Assembly (NCBI GenBank): GCA_036736205.1
Contig: DAINMX010000209.1
Span: 1 to 12,150, forward strand
Source: XYA12-FULL-58-9 sp001798605
GTDB lineage: Bacteria; Myxococcota; XYA12-FULL-58-9
Direction of reading: 5' to 3'
DNA: 12,150 bases
Shown one piece after another: positions 1 to 5,728 of the stretch. The notes under the pieces are model-generated. The model worked only from the letters and a program-made list of their open reading frames with translations. It ran no database searches and was not told where the DNA came from. The translations under genes were made by a program, and so were the position numbers. Each line of letters begins with the position of its first letter. Positions within the stretch are counted from its first letter, which is position 1.

Positions 1-944
1 AAGCTCTGCTGGCCGAGAGAATCAAGAAAAGGCGTGAAACCTTCGTAGGCCCCCCCCTCGAGATCGACATTGAGACTGCCGAAATGCTCGCGGCTGAAGC
101 TCTCGAGAATGAAGATGACGACGTTGAGACGGCGTTCAGTCGACGGCTGACGCCTGGGTCGAACTGGGTCGTAAATTGTTTCGAGCTCTTCCTGGGAAAA
201 ATACTCCACCTCGGGGAACGACTTCTTGTCGATGGTGCGAATCATCGTAAATGGCGTATTGAGAACCGCGGCCACATGCTCGGGTTTGTCGACGTATTCA
301 GCGGCGTTGGTGGGATTGATAGGCCGGTTGAACTTCCCGAAAAAGCCGCCGCGCATGCCAACGAGCAGAAACAACACACCGGCAACAAGAATCAATGAGC
401 TCACACCGTAATAGAGCGGCCCCCTCAGAAGCCAGGAACTGTCGGACACCCGTACCCGCGTATAAAGAAACGCGAGCAGCACGACGAGTGCCGCCAAGCA
501 CAGCGTCACGTACCAGTAGTCGATGGCAAACCGAGCCACGAGGCCAACCATGTTTCCTTGCCCGGAGAACTCATCAAACACGGACGCTGTGGTGCGATGT
601 AGAGTGAAGCGAAAATACGCAAAATCAACACAGTTGGCGGCCAACCCCAGACCATTGGTGACAAAAAATATCGTCCCAGCAACCCCTTGATAGACCCGGT
701 GATGGCGAACCTGCAGAGGTGCAAGGTTCATCAACACAAAGACGAGATTGGTGTAAAAAACCGCAGACAGGTCGAAGGTCAGGCCGCCCAGAAAGATGGC
801 AGCCAACTCCGCGACCTCGGTATCGGGGAAAAGTTCCCAGTTGAACGCCAGAAAGCCCACCCGGCAAAGGGTGTACAACAACATCACCGCCAAGATGCGC
901 AACCCGGTCGCGAGGTAGATGTTTGTCACTGGTGCCATCTTCAT
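1..944 (-). CDS. LtaS-like membrane phosphoglycerol transferase / sulfatase-family protein (partial, C-terminal part beyond left edge)
   Basis: The minus-strand frame is open from the ATG at 944 to the left edge (314 residues seen). An in-frame TAA at 956-954 excludes an earlier start, and AAGG lies about 7 bases before the ATG. Hydrophobic segments fall at about 12-34, 45-75, 86-106, 136-161 and 178-198, giving the five-helix N-terminal membrane module of the LTA synthase family. An extracellular domain follows; its first strand holds VVIFILESFSREHFG at 275-289, where Glu281 matches the metal-ligand Glu of LtaS. The preceding NAAEYV and VLNTPFTMIRT motifs (213-237) are typical of this family in Gram-negative bacteria. 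The catalytic Thr lies in the missing part. The family transfers phosphoglycerol or phosphoethanolamine to envelope glycans or lipids; the substrate here is unknown. It is divergent from the Hsp20 pair. Family call is good; exact function is inference. Confidence 0.82.
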   Translation of the reverse strand, partial: MKMAPVTNIYLATGLRILAVMLLYTLCRVGFLAFNWELFPDTEVAELAAIFLGGLTFDLSAVFYTNLVFVLMNLAPLQVRHHRVYQGVAGTIFFVTNGLGLAANCVDFAYFRFTLHRTTASVFDEFSGQGNMVGLVARFAIDYWYVTLCLAALVVLLAFLYTRVRVSDSSWLLRGPLYYGVSSLILVAGVLFLLVGMRGGFFGKFNRPINPTNAAEYVDKPEHVAAVLNTPFTMIRTIDKKSFPEVEYFSQEELETIYDPVRPRRQPSTERRLNVVIFILESFSREHFGSLNVDLEGGAYEGFTPFLDSLGQQS

Positions 945-1038
945 GCGAGGGCCTTAAATCAAAAAAGCGGAACAGCGCAACCAGACATTCACTCAATCCA
1001 CAAGTGAATTCCCCCCTTCGTTTTCGACTCCGGAGCTA

Positions 1039-1068
1039 CTTGACACTTGGAAAAGGGCTCCTATCTAT
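1039..1068 (+). promoter_or_regulatory. Putative heat-shock (sigma-32-like) promoter of the Hsp20 operon
   Basis: CTTGACA at 1039-1045 is followed after 14 bases by CCTATCTAT at 1060-1068. This resembles the sigma-32 pattern (CTTGAAA, then a C-rich CCCCATNT element), and TTGACA is also a perfect sigma-70 -35 box. It lies about 30 bases before the first Hsp20 start, where a heat-shock promoter would be expected. The assignment to sigma-32 rather than sigma-70 is inference. Confidence 0.5.
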
Positions 1069-1088
1069 GACCAGTCAACAACGCACAA

Positions 1089-1096
1089 GGAGGAGG
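1089..1096 (+). promoter_or_regulatory. Strong Shine-Dalgarno site of first Hsp20 gene
   Basis: GGAGGAGG ends two bases before the ATG at 1099; the upstream GGAGG core has a spacing of about 5 bases. This is the clearest ribosome binding site in the window and fixes the start. Confidence 0.85.
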
Positions 1097-1098
1097 CC

Positions 1099-1560
1099 AT
1101 GGCAACTATACGCTGGCACCGTGGAGGACGCGACATCCTCTCGCAACTGGATAGAATGTCCAATGAAATGAACGACATCATGTCCGTGTTTGGAGCAGGA
1201 CCGGGCGGGCACACCGCAGGGCAACAACCTGACGTCTTCCCGCCATTGAACGTTTACAATGACGGTGAGTGTTTTATCGTTCGAGCCGAAATCCCAGGCG
1301 TCGACAGCACCGACCTCGATATCGAAATGACCGGAGACACTCTCACGCTTCGGGGAGAGAGGCGACCGCCGCAGATACCTGAAGGTGCAAGCTACCATCG
1401 CCGCGAGCGCGATTTTGGCAGATTCCGGCGTTCCTTAACGCTGCCGCAGCAGGTGGACAATGCGAAGGTAGTCGCCGCCTTTGCTAACGGCATTTTGGAA
1501 ATCCGCCTACCCCATGCCGAATCGGCGAAACGGCGCAAGGTAGAAGTCAAAATCGGATGA
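1099..1560 (+). CDS. Hsp20/alpha-crystallin small heat-shock protein (first of pair)
   Basis: A 153-residue ATP-independent holdase that binds unfolding proteins and passes them to refolding chaperones. The N-terminal arm (1-47) is followed by an alpha-crystallin domain at about 48-140. This begins with the PPLNVYNDGE strand, continues with the RAEIPGVDSTDLDIEM region (62-77) and the FRRSLTLPQQVD stretch (109-120), and ends with the signature AAFANGILEIRLP (126-138). The tail has VEV at 148-150 in the place of the IXI motif that docks neighbouring dimers. The length is normal for bacterial Hsp20. The start is set by a strong ribosome binding site. It is followed after 14 bases by a second, divergent Hsp20, so the two are very likely one transcript. 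Confidence 0.96.
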   Translation: MATIRWHRGGRDILSQLDRMSNEMNDIMSVFGAGPGGHTAGQQPDVFPPLNVYNDGECFIVRAEIPGVDSTDLDIEMTGDTLTLRGERRPPQIPEGASYHRRERDFGRFRRSLTLPQQVDNAKVVAAFANGILEIRLPHAESAKRRKVEVKIG

Positions 1561-1574
1561 CGGAGGATTGAACA

Positions 1575-1979
1575 ATGACAGAAGAACAGAAGAAGGATCT
1601 AGAAGTCACCATGAAGAAGGCCATCGAGGCTCGAGACGGTGAGCCCACCAGGGAAGGCTTGATGTATCAGCCCCACGTCGACATCATCGACGAAACAGAG
1701 GCGATCACTCTGTTTGCTGATCTGCCCGGCGTCAACCGGGACGATGTGGACATCGACGTGCGCGAGGGGGTGCTAACCCTGACCGCCCCTGTGTCACCAA
1801 CTTTCGACAACTGGCAGCCGCTACTCAAGGAGTACGAGCTCGGCGGTTTCAGTAGGCGTTTCAGTCTCAGCGAGAAGATCGACACCGACAAGATAAGTGC
1901 AAAGATCGAGCACGGTGTATTGACTCTCAAGCTGCCGAAGATGGAAGCTCATCAGCCGCGCAAGATCGCGATCAGTTGA
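1575..1979 (+). CDS. Hsp20/alpha-crystallin small heat-shock protein (second of pair)
   Basis: A 134-residue Hsp20 paralogue, clearly different in sequence from the first. It has a short, charged N-terminal arm (MTEEQKKDLEVTMKKAIEAR). The alpha-crystallin domain covers about 30-121, with PHVDIIDE (33-40), ADLPGVNRDDVDIDV (48-62), GGFSRRFSLSEKID (90-103) and the signature AKIEHGVLTLKLP (109-121). The tail ends in a classic I-X-I motif (IAI, 131-133). GGAGGA lies about 7 bases before the ATG. Paired Hsp20s of this type often form hetero-oligomers or divide substrates; that is known for some families and inferred here. Its stop is 11 bases before the ATG of the methyltransferase. Confidence 0.96.
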   Translation: MTEEQKKDLEVTMKKAIEARDGEPTREGLMYQPHVDIIDETEAITLFADLPGVNRDDVDIDVREGVLTLTAPVSPTFDNWQPLLKEYELGGFSRRFSLSEKIDTDKISAKIEHGVLTLKLPKMEAHQPRKIAIS

Positions 1980-1990
1980 TCCATCGCTCG

Positions 1991-2662
1991 ATGCAAAAGC
2001 CCACCTGGGAAGATCGGTATTCGACGGGAAATATTCCCTGGGACACGGGAGTGCCAGATGAGCACCTGATCGATATGGTCAAGAACTTGCCGATTCGACC
2101 CTGTCGGGTGCTCGAGATTGGTTGCGGCACCGGAACCAACGCGCTGTGGATGGCCGAGCAGGGATTTGGTGTTCTCGGAATTGACCTTTCACCTTTGGCT
2201 ATCAATGCGGCCAAAGCCAAAGCCAACGAGGTCGCGGCCACGGGGCATCACGAGGGATCCTGCGAGTTTCGACAGCTCGATTTCTTATCCGCACCACCCC
2301 CCGACGGTCCCTATGATTTCGTCTTTGACCGCGGTTGTTTTCACGTATTCGACAAAGCAGACGAACAGAGCGAATACGCCAAACGCGTCGCAGCAGTGCT
2401 CGGACCCCAGGGCCAGTGGCTCAGCATCATTGGCAGCACCGAGGGTGGGCCGCGTGAGGAAGGGCCGCCGCGGCGCACTTTGCGGGACGTGGTAAACGCC
2501 ATTGAGCCTTTCCTCGAGCTCTGCGAGATGCGCTCGGTGGTATTTAGAGCCCACGCGCCAACCAAGGCGCTGGCGTGGCGCTGCCTCTCCCGCCAGCGGC
2601 AGGTTCCAGCACAACCCTCCACCCTTCGGCAAGAAAACGAAGTGGCTCAGGGCGCGGCCTGA
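1991..2662 (+). CDS. Class I SAM-dependent methyltransferase (TPMT/tellurite-resistance-like)
   Basis: About 223 residues. The N-terminal WEDRYSTGNIPWDTGVP (6-22) is a conserved opening of a small-molecule methyltransferase group related to thiopurine methyltransferases. SAM motif I is VLEIGCGTGTN (40-50), and the acidic residue after the second strand is in GIDLS (63-67). FRQLDF (93-98) follows, then DFVFDRGCFH (109-118), also typical of this group. The true substrate is not known. A TTG at 1976 is in frame and would overlap the Hsp20 stop by four bases. I prefer ATG 1991 because it matches the family N-terminus, although neither start has a clear ribosome binding site. It is probably translated from the Hsp20 transcript. 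Its last 16 bases overlap the end of the opposing protease gene. Confidence 0.9.
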   Translation: MQKPTWEDRYSTGNIPWDTGVPDEHLIDMVKNLPIRPCRVLEIGCGTGTNALWMAEQGFGVLGIDLSPLAINAAKAKANEVAATGHHEGSCEFRQLDFLSAPPPDGPYDFVFDRGCFHVFDKADEQSEYAKRVAAVLGPQGQWLSIIGSTEGGPREEGPPRRTLRDVVNAIEPFLELCEMRSVVFRAHAPTKALAWRCLSRQRQVPAQPSTLRQENEVAQGAA

Positions 2663-4104
2663 ACGCTGAGGTTGGGCAGATCAGCTGACCTGTCCCGCGG
2701 AACGCCGAAGCGCTCGAGGATGGAGCGGCTGCGACTTATTGCCACCTGTCGGTCGATGACAATGGGACGCCCGTCTGATGCGAGAAAAGTCACGTACTCC
2801 CCTCGCACGGCATCAACGATCTCGACGAGATGAGCCAGAGAACGCCATCGCACGCCGCAGGCCTCAACGATAACAACGCTTTCGCAGTCGTGGTAGCCGC
2901 GATTGACCTCGTCGGCCAAGGCTTTCTGCATCACCACCACCTCCTGCCGCTCTTCGGTGGGAATTCCCCCCTCATACAAGCTCATGAGATTATGTGGCGC
3001 ACTCTGCCACCACTGCTCCCCCCAGGTTTTCAGGTAGTCGCGGGTGAGTGGCACAAACAACAAGCCACCAAAGATGAAGTACGATGGGCGAACGTCGTAG
3101 GTATCCTCGGTTACGAGGTGACTCGGCGCTCTGAGTGCCACCATACAACTGAGCTCGGCATGATCTCGCCAGACGCGGATACTCACACTCTCCCCAGCGT
3201 GGCGACAGGTGATGGCGTGCTCGTAGGTAACCCACTCACCGTCCCGCAGGGGCACGGTGCCATCACTGGTGATGGGCAAGCCATCGATTTCCAGAATCAC
3301 ATCGCCTTCCCGCAAAACACCCCAGGCAGATCCCTCAAACGTGACCCGGGCAACGAGGACGCCGTTGTCGTGTTCGCCGCATAGTCCGAGCATACGTCGA
3401 TGGGCCGCGGATTCAAGCGGTACGGAGTGAACACCCAACTCGGGAAAACCAGGCGTCACGCCGGCGTCGACATCCGCGAGGAAATGCTCAATGACCGGCA
3501 CAGAGATCATGTAACCAATCTGCTGAGCGTCCTCGAGAGCCTGAAAAGCGACCCCGACGAGCTCGCCCCCCAACAACACCGGACCACCGGAGTTGCCATC
3601 ATTGATAGCCGCATCGATTTGTACCGCCAACAAGCGGCGACGACGTTGCGCATAGCGAAGCACCTCGATGCGAGAAACAATGCCTTCGGTAATCGACAAT
3701 CGCTCGCCACCTACCGGATAACCACAGACAGAGACGCGGTCGGAGAGCTCGGGAAGAGATCCGAGGGGAATCGGCTCAACGCCGTGGAAAAATCGTTCAT
3801 CCTCGACATCCAAGAGAGCCAGATCGCACTCGTGGCCAACAGCCACGACCTTGGCAACATAGTTCTTCGCCTTACCGTATCGCCTGACCTCCACAAACAC
3901 ATGGTTCTGAATACAATGTGCGTTGGTCAACACCCGCAGGCCTGCCGCTGTGTCCACAACAACACCAGAGCCAGAGCTCGTCGACGAGCCACAGGTCTGC
4001 CACGGCTGCTCGTAGTCCGGCGGATCTGACACAGCGATGATTTTGACCACCGCCCGCAGCAACGTGCCCAGCTCTCTGCGTTCGTGAAGTACTGCATCCT
4101 GCAT
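2647..4104 (-). CDS. Deg/HtrA-family trypsin-like serine protease, plant Deg2/Deg9 type, with PDZ domains
   Basis: 485 residues. The chymotrypsin-fold domain covers about 45-210 with a full catalytic triad: His63 in LTNAHC, Asp94 in HECDLALL, Ser172 in GNSGGPV. CGYPVGGERLSITEGIVSRIE (127-147) and QIDAAIN (162-168) are characteristic of the Deg2/Deg9/Deg10 branch best known from plants and also present in bacteria. A PDZ domain (about 225-325, with ALREGD-like VLREGDVILEIDG) is followed by the special C-terminal PDZ of this branch (about 335-480), ending in FGVPRDRSADL. No signal peptide or membrane helix is present, and an in-frame TGA immediately before the ATG rules out a longer N-terminus. 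It is therefore probably cytoplasmic, unlike periplasmic DegP. A TACAAT box 6 bases before the ATG suggests a leaderless mRNA. Substrates are unknown; misfolded proteins are likely. Confidence 0.93.
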   Translation of the reverse strand: MQDAVLHERRELGTLLRAVVKIIAVSDPPDYEQPWQTCGSSTSSGSGVVVDTAAGLRVLTNAHCIQNHVFVEVRRYGKAKNYVAKVVAVGHECDLALLDVEDERFFHGVEPIPLGSLPELSDRVSVCGYPVGGERLSITEGIVSRIEVLRYAQRRRRLLAVQIDAAINDGNSGGPVLLGGELVGVAFQALEDAQQIGYMISVPVIEHFLADVDAGVTPGFPELGVHSVPLESAAHRRMLGLCGEHDNGVLVARVTFEGSAWGVLREGDVILEIDGLPITSDGTVPLRDGEWVTYEHAITCRHAGESVSIRVWRDHAELSCMVALRAPSHLVTEDTYDVRPSYFIFGGLLFVPLTRDYLKTWGEQWWQSAPHNLMSLYEGGIPTEERQEVVVMQKALADEVNRGYHDCESVVIVEACGVRWRSLAHLVEIVDAVRGEYVTFLASDGRPIVIDRQVAISRSRSILERFGVPRDRSADLPNLSVQAAP

Positions 4105-4110
4105 GTTTCA

Positions 4111-4116
4111 ATTGTA
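4111..4116 (-). promoter_or_regulatory. Possible -10 box (TACAAT) of the Deg protease gene
   Basis: On the minus strand TACAAT is followed by six bases and then the ATG at 4104, so transcription would begin at about the start codon. There is no Shine-Dalgarno sequence in the gap, which agrees with a leaderless transcript. I cannot see a convincing -35 box at the usual distance, so this is tentative. Confidence 0.3.
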
Positions 4117-4256
4117 GCCCACCGGCCAGACGCTCGACCATGGCCGCAACGGCACTTGTGAAAAGAGTTCTTCTTATCTTTCAACACCATGCGATATACA
4201 CAGACACGACTGATGCGCACCGCCAGGGCACGATGAGAATTCACACCCATTTCAAG

Positions 4257-4281
4257 AACATGCAGGATTCGCTTGCATGTT
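4257..4281. repeat. Perfect inverted repeat, 8-base arms (possible operator)
   Basis: AACATGCA (4257-4264) and TGCATGTT (4274-4281) are exact reverse complements separated by 9 bases. The centre-to-centre distance of about 17 bases could suit a dimeric regulator. It lies about 160 bases from each flanking gene and has no following T-run, so it is not a typical terminator. Function is inference. Confidence 0.6.
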
Positions 4282-4441
4282 GCACGTACATCCGAATCCG
4301 GGCGGGATCACCCGTGTGGCTGGGCTCTGACAACCAAGGAGCAGGATTTGTCCGATCTACAGATCTGTTCGACGAGACTTGCCGGGATGCCCCCAAACAT
4401 GACACAAGAGGCCTCTCAAACCTGACGTTTGGAGTATTACA

Positions 4442-5053
4442 ATGACTTTTCGTTCGTTTTGGCTGTTCCTTTCCTGCACCACCATCCTCGCCTGCCAGGG
4501 AGAATCGGCCCCGGCGGCAGAAACCACAACGTCCACCACGGCAAAAGCCGAGAGTGAGAAAGAATGCGCCCATGGGCAAGGCGAACCGACGGACGGGTGT
4601 TCGTGCGCCCAGGCAGGCAATACCAACCAATTGACGAACCCGGCACAGACCACCAGGACTGACGGCCAAGGCAACGTCATCGCCCACCTCGGCAACGAGT
4701 TCAACAACAGCGAGGAGATCACGGTCGCCGCACTTCTCGCAGATCCTGACAAATATCAGGGAAAAGCCATCCGCATCCGCGGCAACGTCGCGGCGATGTG
4801 CATGCATCGACGTGCGTGGTTTGCCGTCGTCGGTGATGATCAAACCGGCGACCATGTTCGGATCTTCACGACCCCGGTCTTCTTGGTCCCGCACGACTCG
4901 ATCGGCAAGACCGCAGTCGCCGAAGGGATTGTCGAGCTACTCGACATCCCAGCACGCCAGGGCGCTCACATTGCAGAAGAGCACAAACTCGGGGAAGCGG
5001 CGATGGCGCCCAAACAGGTCATCATCCGCGCCACCGGCGCCGAATTCGGCTGA
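4442..5053 (+). CDS. DUF4920-like lipoprotein with Cys/His cluster
   Basis: 203 residues. The signal peptide MTFRSFWLFLSCTTILAC ends in a lipobox (ILAC), with lipidated Cys18, so the protein should be membrane-anchored outside the cytoplasm. A Thr/Ala-rich linker (about 20-40) follows. A cluster with Cys42, His44, Cys53 and Cys55 (ECAHGQGEPTDGCSCA) could bind metal or form disulfides. The C-terminal domain (about 92-200) resembles DUF4920, an OB-fold-like family: VAALLADPDKYQGKAIRIRG, then VAAMC, then RIFTTPVFLVPHDSIGKTAVAEGIVE. The usual Cys-x4-Gly-Cys-Trp is changed: Cys120 remains, but the second Cys position is Ala in HRRAW. GGAG lies 7 bases before the ATG. It is followed after 14 bases by a PepSY-type membrane protein, probably as an operon. 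Function is unknown. Confidence 0.82.
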   Translation: MTFRSFWLFLSCTTILACQGESAPAAETTTSTTAKAESEKECAHGQGEPTDGCSCAQAGNTNQLTNPAQTTRTDGQGNVIAHLGNEFNNSEEITVAALLADPDKYQGKAIRIRGNVAAMCMHRRAWFAVVGDDQTGDHVRIFTTPVFLVPHDSIGKTAVAEGIVELLDIPARQGAHIAEEHKLGEAAMAPKQVIIRATGAEFG

Positions 5054-5067
5054 CCGTCGCAAGCAAG

Positions 5068-5676
5068 ATGAACTGGCGCAGAACTCTGCTCTCACTGCAC
5101 CGGGATATTGGCTACCTTTGCTTCGGCTTCACTGTTGTCTACTCGATCTCGGGGATCGCGGTGAATCACCGCGAAGATTGGGACTACAATTTTTCCAGCA
5201 CCCACGCCAGCCGAGTGGTCGGACTGCCGAGCGATGTGTTGGGGTTATCAGCAAATGAGCGCTCGGAACCCGCGGCCGAATCTCGTACCCATCAAGCGGC
5301 GTTGATCGCCCAACTGACTGAGCTCGCGGGCCGCAGCCATCCGCCGCGAAAAGTCTTCTGGCGAAGTCCCGACAGATTGAGCCTCTTCTTTGGCGGCGCA
5401 GATAGCGATGTCGTCGACTACCTACCGGAGAGCGGAATACTCGAGCTGCAAGAAAGACAACCGCGTGCGGTGTTCCGGCAGTTCAACTTCCTGCATCTCA
5501 ACGAGGGGCGGCGTTGGTGGACCTGGGGGGCCGATATTTTCGCTGTACTGTTACTTTTCTTGGCGATCTCGGGCGTTCTCATTGTCCCGGGTCGGCGCGG
5601 TCTCAAAGGGCGCGGCGGCATCCTACTTGCAGTGGGAATCGCCGCGCCGCTCGTCGGTCTGTGGCTGCTTTCCTGA
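5068..5676 (+). CDS. PepSY-associated transmembrane protein
   Basis: 202 residues with three predicted membrane helices: about 13-33, 156-175 and 183-201. The N-terminal LHRDIGYLCFGFTVVYSISGIAVNH (10-34), with conserved His11 and His34, and the later FLHLNEGRRWWTW (141-153) are the signature of PepSY-associated TM helix proteins (PepSY_TM_like_2 type). Between the helices lies a predicted extracytoplasmic domain (about 40-140). Relatives include small membrane parts of iron or haem handling and reductase systems, where paired His residues may bind haem; this is not proven for this subtype. The ATG at 5068 is 14 bases after the lipoprotein stop, with only a weak AAGCAAG before it, which supports co-translation. 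The two products probably act together in the envelope. Confidence 0.87.
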   Translation: MNWRRTLLSLHRDIGYLCFGFTVVYSISGIAVNHREDWDYNFSSTHASRVVGLPSDVLGLSANERSEPAAESRTHQAALIAQLTELAGRSHPPRKVFWRSPDRLSLFFGGADSDVVDYLPESGILELQERQPRAVFRQFNFLHLNEGRRWWTWGADIFAVLLLFLAISGVLIVPGRRGLKGRGGILLAVGIAAPLVGLWLLS

Positions 5677-5677
5677 A

Positions 5678-5728
5678 GGCCGTCTATTGCGGACTCTGAC
5701 GGATCTTCTCCTCGACTAATCGACGGCC
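5678..5728. repeat. Inverted repeat at convergent gene ends
   Basis: GGCCGTC (5678-5684) and GACGGCC (5722-5728) are exact reverse complements. They enclose 37 bases that hold the end of the kgd coding frame, and lie directly after the PepSY gene stop. A shorter alternative pairs CCGTC (5680-5684) with GACGG (5698-5702). There is no T-run on either strand, so a factor-independent terminator is not supported; a bidirectional RNA end-structure is possible. Confidence 0.3.

Larger units (their letters stand above)
4105..4441. other. Divergent intergenic region between protease and lipoprotein genes
   Basis: This 337-base stretch separates two divergent genes, so it must carry both promoters. 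Minus-strand frames that cross it are shadows without recognisable protein features. Visible elements are the TACAAT box near the protease start, a perfect inverted repeat at 4257-4281, and GGAG at 4431-4434 serving the lipoprotein ATG with a 7-base gap. I see no convincing promoter pair for the lipoprotein operon and no RNA gene. Confidence 0.6.

Noticed and set aside
3400..4029. Plus-strand open frame of 209 residues antisense to the protease
   Set aside because: There is no domain or good ribosome binding site, and the opposite strand encodes the protease domain with its full catalytic triad.
4241..4894. Minus-strand open frame of 217 residues
   Set aside because: It lies antisense to the lipoprotein, which has a lipobox, ribosome binding site and family domain; the minus frame has no recognisable protein features.
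5677..5715. Possible factor-independent terminator between the PepSY and kgd genes
   Set aside because: Short inverted repeats exist, but no stable stem followed by a T-run is seen on either strand.
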